The translations under genes and the position numbers were made by a program. The notes under the pieces were generated by a model. That model was not told the DNA's origin. It was given only the letters and a program-made list of their open reading frames with translations, and did not search any database. This document shows, one piece after another, positions 10,461-21,867 of a DNA stretch of 64,000 nt (position 1 is its first letter; the number at the start of each line of letters is the position of its first letter). The DNA is from Melastoma dodecandrum (lineage: Eukaryota; Streptophyta; Magnoliopsida; Myrtales; Melastomataceae). The stretch spans positions 1 through 64,000 of the forward strand of contig JARUPY010000069.1 in NCBI GenBank assembly GCA_029817715.1, in the 5' to 3' direction.

Positions 10461-12700
10461 TGATCACGCTTGTCAAAGGCAGCAAATTAAATACTCTAAC
10501 AAACTTAACTAACTTGTAGACGAGACAAGTAGAGGTCGTTTCCACTAGGGTTGTTAATGAGCCAGGCCGGCTCGCGAACTACTCGGCCCGGCTCTTCTTC
10601 TGGCCCGAGCCCAGATTGACAATAGTCAAATTTTGTCGGGCTCGGGCCTAATTTTCTTTTAGCCAAGCCAGGCTCGGGCCGATTTACTAGCTCGACAAGC
10701 CGCCCGTCCCGGCTTGATAAATTTTATAAATAAATGATTAAATTAATGATAAAGAAATTAAAAAAAGAATGAGAAATGCAAAATGGGCTTATATTTGCAA
10801 ACGGAAAAGGGGGGAGAATTTTGGATCGGGCTCGGGCTCGGGCTTAGGCCGAAATTTTTTTTAGCCGAGCTCGGGCTCGGGCTAGATTACAAGAGCCCGA
10901 TGAGGCTCGGGCCCGGGCGCGAGCCAGATACCTTTTTTAGCGGGCTTGAGTAAGAGAAGTTCGAGCCCAGTACGGCTCATTAACACCCCTAGTTCCCATA
11001 GAGAATCAACAAAGCGGTTGCATGATTAACTAAGCTGAGGTCAAGTCAATAAAGATAAAAGATGATGAAACTGGAAATAAAATGCAAAATAAACTATAAT
11101 TTAATCAAATAAGAAAGCTTAGGACTATCAACTTCCCCAGCAAATTATGTAACTCGTTTCTTCCCTTCTCCGCTTATTGAATTCTTATGTTATTAACCTA
11201 GGCTTTGATTATCTCCTTACGCCTCTCCCAAGTGCTCTAAGGATGTATTCCCTGTGTCGAGCTAATCACTCTATTCCCAAACAATTAACTAGTGGAACCC
11301 ATTATGTGTCAACCCTTAATGTCTACCTCAGGTGATTCGGTATATTCTTATACTTCTCAAGGATTAGCTCTGTGTGCCATTGAGACGCTAACATAGGTAT
11401 CCAATCCACGGGTTAACCTAAACAAGTTTCTAAGCCGATTAGGTCTCAAGATCAAATTAATCGGTGGCCAGTCAATTAACCACATTAAGATCATGATATG
11501 GATAAATAACCACACATATTCGAATAACACAAAGAAAGAAATTTACTTGTTAAATAAAATCGCTAGGTTCCATTGAAGTCCTAAAAAATAAAATTAGTTC
11601 ATAATGAGAATAACAATCAATCCGATTTCAAGAGAAGGACAACGACAAAGAAATCAAGGGACAAAAAGTAGAGAAATGCCTCCCCGGTCTTCCGATCTGG
11701 GAAATAGTAGCCTGGTTTGGATCTCCGCTTGAGCCCTAGCCGTTACTTCCTTCTCTGTCACCTGATCAAATGCCACCTTTCCAAAAGAATTTTCTCTCCC
11801 TAGGCTTACACTTAGAAAATATAAGTAGTTTCTCTAAGAGATTTCCTAATATTCTAAAACTAAAACAAATCTCCTAAGTAAATAAAAATTAAATAAAATA
11901 AAGGGATTGAATAAGGTAACTAATTGAATCTTTTCCTTCATATTGCAGTTCGGAGAACACTTGAAGTGTTCCACGCGGTTCTGTACAGATTGCAGGAGGT
12001 CGCGTCTTTCCTACAGACGGACACGTGTTTATCTCTATAGAATCCCCAAGATCACGTCTTTCATATCAAAAGGATGCGTCCTTCTGCTCTCTGGTTTTGA
12101 TTGCTCATTTTGTTTTGTTCTCGCCCAAACTCCAAGTTTCCTTTCATTCTCCGGCACCAAATTAATATAAATCCAAGAAACATCAACAAGAACACTAATT
12201 TATTTCTTAATAGACTCGATATATAAGAAAACAAAAATTACTACAGTAAAACTAAATTAAATCGAAATAGAACTAAAACCTACTAAAATCTTATCAAAAC
12301 TTACGTGACTAACTACATAAATCACCGTTTAGATTGTGAAATAACTCTACCTCCATATATTTATCAGCAGACAAGTCATCTTGGACTGATATCACGCTCA
12401 ACCTCGATAATAGCATTGACGAACAACCCTCCGTCCTCTTTACGTTCTCGACAAAGATCGAGAGCATCCACAGCGGAAGCTCATACAAGTATATGATTTC
12501 TTCCCATTCTTTTCGCTTGAAGCTGCTTCGATGATTCTTGTCCTCAGCAGATAGTCCCAGGAACCCTGGAGACGAGAAATTGAACCCGAGACCCCACCCT
12601 TCCCTCCAAGAAGAAAATGGTCGAGAGACATCGTGAACGGTTTTATCTATTTTTGCTCATATTTCACTTCGGGGAAACTTGGGTTATATAGAGTTTTCTC
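10461..12700 (-). repeat. LTR of Athila-like element 2 (outer end uncertain)
   Basis: The LTR starts at 10461 (reading ...GTGATCA on the minus strand), next to the primer site. It extends to at least the TATA-like CTATATAACC on the minus strand at about 12683-12692. It is interrupted by a MITE at 10546-10991. I could not find the outer TG end, and a second MITE-like element begins at 12721. No partner LTR is in the window. Confidence 0.5.
10546..10991. mobile_element. 446-bp hAT-type MITE inserted in an LTR
   Basis: The ends are imperfect inverted repeats: TAGGGTTGTTAATGAGCC on the left, and the reverse complement of GGCTCATTAACACCCCTA on the right. The flanks are an 8-bp imperfect duplication, GTTTCCAC (10538-10545) and GTTCCCAT (10992-10999), 6 of 8 matching. 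Eight-bp duplications and this terminus fit non-autonomous hAT elements of plants. The interior is full of GGGCTCGGGCCCGAGC-like GC-rich palindromic pieces around an A-rich centre, and has no coding capacity. Confidence 0.8.
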
Positions 12701-12720
12701 TGTTATTTTAAGATTTGTCG

Positions 12721-13440
12721 GGGGATCCGAATCCTCTCCATTTCTGAAATGGAGAGTGTCCAGTTTATGGATAAGATCTTCCTATTTTTAATTTAGTGGT
12801 GTACATTATTCTTATTTTAATTATAGTAAGGGCAAAATAGACATTACTCAATATAGTCATTTTTAAATACTTTTACATTTTTACAACACTATATTTAATT
12901 AATAACAAAATAAAAAACATAAACAATAAATTATAAACCCAAAATATTAAACTCTAAACCATAAAAGTTAAACCTTAATTACTAAACCATAAATTACACC
13001 TTAAATCCTAAAAATTAAACTTTAAATCGAAATGTTAAACCATAAACCCTAAAAGTTAATTTTTAAATCGAAATTTTAAACCGTAAACCCTAAAAGTTAA
13101 ACCTTAAATCCTAAACAATAAACCATAAAAGTTAAACCCCTAAATGTTAAATATTGCACCTAAATATTAAATCCTAAACACCAAATGTAAATAAAATATT
13201 AAATATTTAGTCATAAATTATAAACCATAAATGTTACACGATATTAAATAATAAATATATATTACAATATTTTATTATTTATTAATATCTTTTAAAGGAA
13301 ATAACTTCTTAATGTATCAAGGATAGTAAAGTAATTTTATTATACTAAAATTAAAAAGACGGTCGAATTAAAAGATGACTAATCCTATCCTTAAAATGGA
13401 GACTTCCTATTTCTTATGAAACGGAGGGTATCCTAATCTT
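12721..13440. mobile_element. MITE-like element with foldback ends
   Basis: The left end (ATCCTCTCCATTTCTGAAAT) and the reverse complement of the right end (ACCCTCCGTTTCATAAGAAAT) are similar imperfect inverted repeats. Each also holds a small palindrome. No coding sequence is present; the centre is the heptamer-like repeat tract listed separately. Exact ends and target duplication are not resolved. Confidence 0.45.
12915..13215. repeat. Degenerate telomere-like (TAAACCCTAAA-type) repeats
   Basis: This tract repeats variants of AAACCCTAAAAGTTAAACCTTAAATC, related to the plant telomere heptamer CCCTAAA. Spacing is irregular and divergence is heavy. Such tracts are common inside plant transposons and do not indicate a chromosome end. 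Confidence 0.6.
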
Positions 13441-14595
13441 GTTAGGGTTGGGGAGGTAGTCCACATGGACTCCTACGTTCAGGAGACAACCGACCTGGAG
13501 GATTACTCAAACTCCATGTAAGAAATTAAAAAAATAGAGAATATATAATATATTAGTGGGTCCGTTAGGACATATTAAAATTTTTGTCTATTAAAAATAA
13601 TATCCAAAAAAATAGTTCCTCACTCAAACATATATGATTATAATTGGAAACACAAGAATATTTTTTATTATTGTGAAAATATTTATCCATCAAGAAGAGA
13701 GTTTAAAGCCTCTTATTATTTATTAATAAAGAATTTGATAATGTTTTTCTTATGAATTTTTTTATTTATGGAAAATACCTTCTCCAACGTTTGGTAAGAG
13801 GTGGGTGGGTAGTTTGGGAAATTGTCTTTGCAGATTTGTAAATTAAGTCTGATGTGTTACTGGAGCCAGGTTATGGTATTACGAGTCGGTTTTGACTTGT
13901 ATTTTTTAATGGTAGAATTAATTTCTGTATTAGAGAACGTCTGAATAAAATCAGCTTCTGTAAAATCGTGATTACCGAAATTCACCCAAATTATGAGTTA
14001 AGGGAGACATCTCCCCAGGTACTGAATATCGCGTCCTGTCCTTTTATTTTCTAGTTGTCTTACTAACACTCGCTAGAGAGTACAATCAGGTTCCGAAACA
14101 TAGAGTAAGAAACCGACCACCTAGATATGGATTTTGATACATCTCCCTGAACAAAGCAATGAACAAATCACTCCATAAATTACGTGCTTCAGAAATCAGA
14201 AATATACAGAAGACTATCTTTGACTGCCGAAGTTCTCTAAAAGTTGATAAAGATCCAAAATTGAACTTTTTTTTAACTTAACCCACTCTTAATGAAATGC
14301 AAAAGGTGAGCCCCCCTCCCCACCCCAAAAAAAAATAATAATAAAATAGCTGAATCTCAAAGCACAACTCAATTCTATGAGTACGGGAACACACTTAAAT
14401 GGAAAAAAATGCTTAGGAGACCACAGATTGCCAGGGAGACTCAATCTCAAAGCACAGCTCAACTAACTTTTTCTTGGATCAGCAACTTCTAGCCCAATAA
14501 AAGATTGACAGGATTCTGCCATCTGTTCCTTAATCCCATGCTTATCTGGAAGCCAGCCAACCATCACTGCATTTTGAACACCCGTTGCCTGTGTT
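13441..14595. other. AT-rich spacer and probable 3' flank of the methyltransferase gene
   Basis: No coding sequence, element ends or repeats are recognised. The last few hundred bases next to 14596 are expected to hold the 3' UTR of the minus-strand gene. I could not fix a polyadenylation site. Confidence 0.4.
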
Positions 14596-17500
14596 TCACT
14601 TGATATTATATGTAGGAACACTGAGATAGAACTTGGTGTTTTTAAAGTCCTCAAGAAGCGGATTGTATCCATCCTTCGTTCTCGTTTTTGAAGGCAAACC
14701 AAATTCTTCCATGAATGAAGAGGTGTCCAACTGCACCAAAGAGAAGATGAATACATATGTACCGTGCTTTGATGAAAATATGTGAGTAAGATCGGACATC
14801 GCCATCAAAAACCCACAAAACAAGAAACCCAAAGAATATTTCTTTCTGAAAGCACATCTTTGGAGCTGCCATTACGTTCCGTTGTTGATCCATTAAGAAC
14901 AAGGAAAACTTACTGTTATTGTTCGTCGCTTTCTGCCTTGTGTTGATGACTTATCCATGTTAAGTTTAGTCCATCCTGAACTGAAATGATCAATTCGTTC
15001 CAAAAGCCAAAAATCGGTTGGGAAAAAGATGTCGGCATCCCCCTGATGCATTTGAAAGACAGATTTTACATTATCTAGCTATAGCATCAGGCAAAGTGTT
15101 CAAGTCCTGGCAAGGAAAGCCTTAAGTTCATATAATGGGAAGCAAAAAAATGGGCATGCAGCTCTTAAGTCTAGTTTTTAAGATGAAGTTGAAGACAATT
15201 CCATGTAAGATGTACAATACTGAAATACAATTACACAAGTAATAATGATCGACACACTTCTGAAAGTTATCACTTATCGGGGAAATCATCGCTTCAACAA
15301 ACACACTAGTCCGGCAGCGTCTCTTTTTTTACTGAGGTGGTTCATGAAACACTTACAGGCTAGGGTGCGGACCACCTAGCCCTGGTTACCAAGATCCACT
15401 AATCCCTCTTCAGGCTCCAAGAAGGACCCAACAACCCCTTGGAACCTGGTACATACAGGCTGACGACTGGGCCTGACGGCAAGGGAGTTTTTGGTGCATT
15501 TACAAGCTAGAGTCCCGGCCCAATAACCCCATACCCACTGAGGGTTCGTGACACACTTACAGACTCAAGACCTGGCTCAATAAGCTCTTGTGCTAGTGGT
15601 GTGAATGGTCAACATGCTGGGGATGGAACCTGAGACCGAGGATTGCCTTCCAGTAATGCAATGCTAATCCTTATCTTAAACAAAGCAAGTAAAAGTTGGA
15701 GGCTGAAGCAAACATTTTAAGATGAATAAGTAAAACAGCTCGTCCTAGCTTGCAAGGTATTGCAGCAGACCTTAAAGGGATGTATTGGGTAAGGGCCAGG
15801 GCAAAGCCCTTAAGACAGTCTAAGAACCTCTTAATTATAAAATACAAAATTATTGCATGAGAATTTTGAGCCAAATTGAATGCAAAACATAGTAAAGATA
15901 ATCAAAAGAGGAGGAGGTAACCGACCTTTGCATCTAGATAATTATCATAATCAGTGCTCTTCCCCTCTTTCTACAAGACATGAGAATGAGGTCAAAAGTG
16001 GGATGATACCATTATACAATATAAAGAACAATATTCTAATCTAAAGCCAAGAGAAAATTTTAACAATTTAAATTTGAAGCGGAATGAAAGGATAAGAAAG
16101 CAAGATGATATTGAAGATAATATAATAAAAGAGATACCTTAGTTGAGACCAATGGCGCTCGTTCCCCGGCTATTCTCACATCAGGCAAGTAACTAAAGTC
16201 TGACACAATCAAGGACATCTTGGGGAGTGCCTTGTGCAAAACCTCCAGTAATTTCTAGAAAATTCCAGCATCAGTAGTTTGATCAAACCAAACAAACTTA
16301 AAGAAATTGATAGACTTTTGAAAGATCCACAACCAAGCAGCCAGTAGGAAGCCAGCATTTTCTTGGCCTTGGGAAAACTTTCGACCACATGCGCTTCAAT
16401 AAGGGACCATTTGAAGCAGTCTCCTTTTCTTTTATCATTTCCAGGCAATGTGCTATAAGTGGGTCTGTTAACGGCTTGTATAACTCAAACAACATATCTC
16501 TGCAAGATAGCTCTGTGAGTCAAACTTTCCATCTCCGATAAAATAACTATAAGGAGTGGAAGCGAGAAGAAAGTAGCTTCAATACTTAGTCAGATTGTGG
16601 AAAAAACAATAGAAGATATTGGACTTTCATTTTTTTTTAAATAAAAGAATCAGTTCAAATTTACAAATTAAAACACAATTTGATTCATGAGCTTTTCCTG
16701 CCAATCCTCTCAATAAGCAAATAAGGTATTGCCACAAAATGTACAGAGAATGTATAGAAGCACAAACTTCGAAAAAAACAGGGTCCATGTCATGTACACT
16801 TTGTAGTTGATAAACATTGCTTGAGGCTGATTTTCACATTAGAAGAACTGTTTTAACCTTTATTGATAGAATCATGAATGCAAACAAAGATTCCGTTGAT
16901 CTAAAGAATTTTATGCATGGTGACAGCCTCTGCAACTCTCTTAACAGCAGGAGAAACAAATTTCAAAGCCTGACAGCAGAAAGGCTGCTGACCTGTCTTG
17001 TTGTTTTTCAACCCATACTTCCATCCAAGGAGACACTTGATTTTCAGCATAAACAAGATCGTGTGGAAGATTATCGAGCACCTGCAAGATATTAGAAAAG
17101 AGTCCAAGGAAAATTAATAATGTTGTAAAAAAACTTGCACAGAGAGATTAGCATATTCACCAGCATGCAGAAACATATTTTCCAAAGCTTGTTCTAAAAT
17201 AGATGAGGTTTATTTATTAAAAGAACTTAGGGTGTAGAAAATGCTTTCCGGCAGGTGTGGGAAATGAAAATGGAACCCATATGTGGACAATTTTACTCTT
17301 ATAAATATTTACAGAAAGGCTTACCACTTCGAAATAATGGTTTGCTAAGCTGTGATTTTATGGAGGCTGACCCATAAATGATATTTTATTTATAATACAT
17401 AAAATTAGATGGGAAAATAGGCTACAGTAAAGAAATTGCACATACAAAGGCAAGACTTGTGGGATATTCAAGCATACCTCTAGCATGATAACCCAGCAAG

Positions 17501-20500
17501 GCTGTTGGTCAGTCTTACCTGGCACAATGAAGCAATTACTGTATCTTAGAAAATAATAAAATTCTTCTTCTCCCAGTCACCAACAGCAGAAAAACTATGA
17601 AAAAGTGCTTCACAGTAGGCTTGAAGCACAAAACTGAGAAGAAATATATAAGCGAGACTAGAACAGAGCAATTTGCATGGAGAAACAATGGAAGCAAAGT
17701 CATTGTCCATAGCCCATTAGTTCAGTGGAGGAGGACTTCACTTATTTCTTGGAATCAAGCAAAGCAGAAATCGAATAGAATTTACTTGTGTAGAGAAAAC
17801 ATTGTTGATGTTGTTACCCCATCCAAGTTGGTCTGTTGCATCACGACATTCCACAGTATGTTTCAGTGCATGGCTAGAAACTTCACCAACTGTTGATCTT
17901 TGTATGTCTGCTAGAGAAGAGCTGATCTCAACTGAACTACATAAAGAGAGTGAAGTTAAAAAATAATAATAATCTGTCCAGATGTATAAGACCCTTGTTC
18001 GACACAAGTGCTTCTGTAGAACCAGTAGCTTTCAATAGGTAGGTGCTTAAAATGCAGCCCTCAGGAAAAGAAGAGAATGCAGACGTAGCGCCTACGTGTA
18101 AGTCATCGTATTATAAACTCTTTCTGGAGCATTTAACATGATGTAATCCATAATGCCCTTTGCACAAGTTCCTGATCCACCACCAATCTCAAATATCTGT
18201 AGAAAATCGTGGAAATGGAATAATGATTTCCATTTGTAGAGGAAGTAAGTTAGTAAACTTGTAAGTACCCAACAATAACTCTCATTCGAGTCGGTCAATT
18301 TCCATTAATTATACAAGAGCAGTTACAAATTCCTTTCACCAAACGAATCCAACTTTTATTTGATAGATCGCCAGATATTAATATATTGCTATAGAGAACA
18401 ACTAATAGTCATCTGGGGGAAGAAAAGGCTTCCTGGCTAGTAGAAGTAGAGAATGATGTTCTTATAGGAGCATACCCTTCCAAATATTGGCAATGAAATT
18501 ATTTCTACAACTTGACACTGTAACAATGATCAGCAAAGAACCTTTGTTTGTTGTACTAGGGCTCACCCTCATATCAATTAACTCCATGGATAGGAGACAC
18601 TCATTAACAGTCAGAGATATTCCATTAGCAGTCAAACCAAATATTTTCTTAAACTTCTCAAATTACCATTTTGCAATAAAAATCACTACAAAACAAAATC
18701 TTTCATCATGCAATAACATAATTTGTACATCAATCTAAGGACTTGACACTTCCAGCATCGAATTAAAACAGCAAGCCAGACGTAGGTAAACATATAAGCA
18801 CTATACAAATAAGAAATGGAATTCCTTACTTTTAGAGGATATGAAAGGTTAGTTGTTCGCAGTATGGCTTCAGCAATACCATGGGCATACCAAGGCTACA
18901 AGAAAGAAAATTATGATCAGAGATGTCTATTTCTTTTAATAGAACAACAACAACAATAATAAGACTCTCCAAAGGTTAGGGATCATGAATGCTCATTCTG
19001 CTAGATAACTTCATTAATACATACAAAGCCATAAATTTGAGGCTTTATGAAGGCGAGTGTTATTTCACTTTCCTTTTGTATACCTTGAAAAGCTCCACAG
19101 GAGTAAACCATGAGATGTCATTCTGATGATAGATGTTATCCAAGTGCTCCATGTACGCTTTCCTACCTAAATTATAATCATGTGGGGAATAATTCTATAT
19201 AAGAAATCAATTCAATAACTTAAAAAGGATGCTTGAAGAGAAAACAAACAAGATGAAGGACCTCTCCAGAACAAAAATAAAATAAAATAGATACCCTTAC
19301 AAATCTAGAGAGAATGCTCATAAGAAAAGTATAATACAAGAATATTCTTCCACACTTATTGAACTGTAAAACATTTCAAAATTTTACAAAGCACAGAAAC
19401 AAGTAAAAGGTGGTTTCAACTTCAGTTTGTCATTTAAGGACAAAGATGCCTCTTTTACTTTTGGTTTTTCCAGATACAAAAGCAAGCACATGATAAGATT
19501 GCAACCAAGACTTAGCAGATTTATTCTGGTATTATCCTAGAAAACTCAAAATCATGCATTGGGTCCCAATGTGTTTACGGATTAAATTATTAATCTGTAT
19601 TAACGGCGGACAATAAGTCTAATTAGAAAAACGAAATCCAATTCCTTCCTAATTAAAGGAAAGCTCATTCCCTACGATGGAATGGAATGCCTTGTTATTC
19701 CATTCCGACCAATTCATTTGCTCGGTTATTTAAGGCAGCCAAAATAGAATGACCATTCTATTCCATTCCGTCCCTTAATCCCCATACTATAAAGACCAAC
19801 AGGATACACAAGATTGCACCTTTGCAGTGTTAATGAGATCAAAGACTATAAAATTGAATAAATTATATTAAAAGTGCCAATTTGCAAAAAAGCTTGATAT
19901 CCTTTGTCAAAGGAGGAGGCTTCAGTACAAGTGCCAATTTCTCAAAGGCAGAAATTGATTCATGAGAGTTTCTGCAGAAGAGTCCTCACAATAAGAATCT
20001 GTGAGCCAATCATATCGGGGAGATATTATGCTTCCATTCTTATATGATTAAGCTTGATCAACATTGAAAAGAAGTCCCAACACCTTGTAACCTAACCTAA
20101 CTCAGAAAACAGAGAGCATCCCCCTGCCCCCAAACTCTTAATGAAAACATTCACTTACATCAGGACCGCACATATTGACCGCGAATTAAAGAATTATGAA
20201 ATACCCTGGAGCCGATGGAACGGTATGCTCCTATCGAGGACACCAACAGAACCCCATCTTCGAGAGAAGTAGCCATGTTCGGAGTCATACAGAGCAGAAC
20301 GTATGAAATCTCGAACCTACACGAAAAGGTGCTGACTAAATCTCCGCGGGAAGAATTCACCCAAAACATCGTCTAGCAAAACATAACAGAACAGGGATTT
20401 TTCCATATTACCAGCACTGGTCTGTCCCCTACAATGGACGATGAGGAAATTCTTCTAGTTCCCGGTAGAACCACTGCAGAAGCAACCCAAGAAGAAGAGG

Positions 20501-20522
20501 AGGCAGGGAAAAATGGAACCGG
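14596..20522 (-). CDS. MidA/NDUFAF7-type SAM-dependent methyltransferase, 13 exons
   Basis: This is the only host gene. Exons on the minus strand: 20412-20522 (start unresolved), 20205-20316, 19084-19166, 18830-18895, 18096-18196, 17818-17936, 17478-17518, 16993-17081, 16334-16499, 16138-16254, 15926-15970, 14914-15042, 14596-14730. All introns are GT-AG and the phases join to one frame of 437 codons ending in TGA. Motif I (EIGGGSGTCAKG) in exon 5 binds SAM. Later blocks (CWVIMLEVLDNLPHDL, KCWLPTGCLKLL, DFSYLPDVRIAGERAPLVST, the C-terminal GLPSKTRTKDGYNPLL) are typical of the plant DUF185/Methyltransf_28 family. Human NDUFAF7, the related family, methylates a complex I subunit in mitochondria, so a mitochondrial role is inferred. 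The first exon has no in-frame ATG: a TAA lies at 20523-20525. An upstream exon, a non-ATG start or a broken start are all possible. Confidence 0.9.
15300..15660. repeat. Probable repeat inside intron 11 of the methyltransferase gene
   Basis: This C-rich block has three loosely similar pieces built around TTCATGAAACACTTACAGGCT, GGTGCATTTACAAGCTAG and TTCGTGACACACTTACAGACT. It differs in composition from the AT-rich intron around it. It looks like an inserted repeat, but I could not identify its family or ends. Confidence 0.3.
19590..19800. repeat. Hairpin-containing MITE-like sequence in intron 2
   Basis: A perfect 10-bp inverted repeat, GGAATGGAAT and ATTCCATTCC (19679-19688 and 19697-19706), surrounds an 8-base loop. 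Further ATTCCATTCC copies follow to about 19780. This suggests a small foldback element. No target duplication was found. Confidence 0.35.
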
Positions 20523-20525
20523 TTA

Positions 20526-21090
20526 GGAATGAGAAACAAGAGAGGAAGGAACGGGATTGAATCTGAATCGACGGGTCGGGACGGAAAAGAAAGGGACAGG
20601 GAGTTGCCTTCCGCGTGGAAGGAACAGCGGCAGAGGACTATTGGGAGACGGTGGCAGCGCGGGGGAATGCGACAGAGCATCGTCTTGCGGCGGTCTTGTT
20701 TCTCCCCCTAGATCTAAAACCCCGTACCCTCGTGGGAGCCTTAAATTTTGGGTTTCTTTCCCCTTCGCACTCGGAGGTTTGTATTCATTTCAAACGACCA
20801 TAGTTACTTAAATTATTTTACGAAATAAAATATTTTAAATTAAGAATTCATTCATTAATGTTAAAAAATCGATATATATTTTACAGAATTAATTGTTTTT
20901 ATCATAGAATTTACTTTAAAAAAATAGATAATTCGATGTTTAATCCAACCCCTAGAGACAACTTTGTTTTGTAAATAAAAACTCGTAATTTTTAACATCG
21001 AATTATTTACATTAATTAAGAAAATATTATTTTAACACATATTTAACAAAATATTTTATATAATAACGTTATAGACATTAAAATTTTGTC
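20526..21090. other. Upstream flank of the methyltransferase gene
   Basis: The G-rich part 20526-20720 may hold 5' UTR or a missed first exon on the minus strand. A minus ATG at 20680 is open, but in a frame different from exon 1. From 20800 the sequence is AT-rich with no feature that I can support. Confidence 0.4.
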
Positions 21091-21800
21091 ATCATAATAT
21101 GGGCTACCTATCAGGCATAATATCCAATTTGTATGGATTATAAACGGTCATAAAACCAAATTCATACAAATGATGACATAAGCCCATCCAAACAAAGCTA
21201 TTTTGGGCCAAACTCCATCTTACCGGTTTATCTTCGAAAGCCTCTTTTGCAAGTTTATCTCCATAGGCCCCTTTGTCGGGGATATCTCCTAAAACCCCTC
21301 TAATGGGAATATCTCTAAAGGCGCCACAGCAAGACGACGATATTCTCGCGGTGGTATATTCTCCTAGGGGCAATATTATCCTAGTAGTCATCTCTACACA
21401 CAACGATAATCTTCCCGAGCGATATTCTCGAATATTATATTCTTCGACGACGGCTATATCCCTCTGTCAATAACAACACCTCCCCGAAGTTATATTGGAT
21501 CAAGCCTACAGGCCTCGACAATTTCATCAAGTTATCGAAGCTTTGTCAGATCACGCCCATAGGCTCCGACGACTTCACCAAGCTAACGAAGTGCTATCAG
21601 ATCACACTCAAAGGCCCCGACAACTTCAACAATATATCATCCTGAAATTCTGCCAGAGCTCAGGATCACCATCCACAACTGTTATTCTTCGAGGATCGAA
21701 TCAGAGGACTCATGTTTTTTTTCTCTTACTAGAGACAAAACACGCTACATCATTCATACGATAATTAGTACGCTAATATTTTCCAACGTGATTTTAGATT
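21090..21800 (+). repeat. Probable LTR of a Tat-like gypsy element
   Basis: This block lies directly upstream of a plus-strand gag. It is followed at about 21810-21830 by TGGTACGCTTGGTGGGAC, which resembles the TGGCACGCCCGGTGGGAC sequence commonly found between LTR and gag in plant Tat elements. No second LTR is present for comparison, so both boundaries are estimates. Confidence 0.4.
21497..21645 (+). repeat. Three tandem copies of a 50-51-bp repeat
   Basis: Copies start at 21497, 21547 and 21598. Each reads like CAGATCACGCCCATAGGC, then CGACGACTTCACCAAG. Divergence between copies is moderate. They lie inside the presumed LTR. Confidence 0.7.
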
Positions 21801-21867
21801 TCACAAATTTCTGGTACGCTTGGTGGGACAATCTCTACCTCTCATCTCATAACTTCGAGGAATTCAC

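Noticed and set aside
12915..13215. True telomere or chromosome end
   Set aside because: The repeats are too degenerate and lie inside an element flanked by ordinary sequence.
20557..20811. Plus-strand ORFs at 20529-20811 as a separate gene
   Set aside because: They are short overlapping frames opposite the first exon and upstream flank of the methyltransferase gene, with no recognisable domain.
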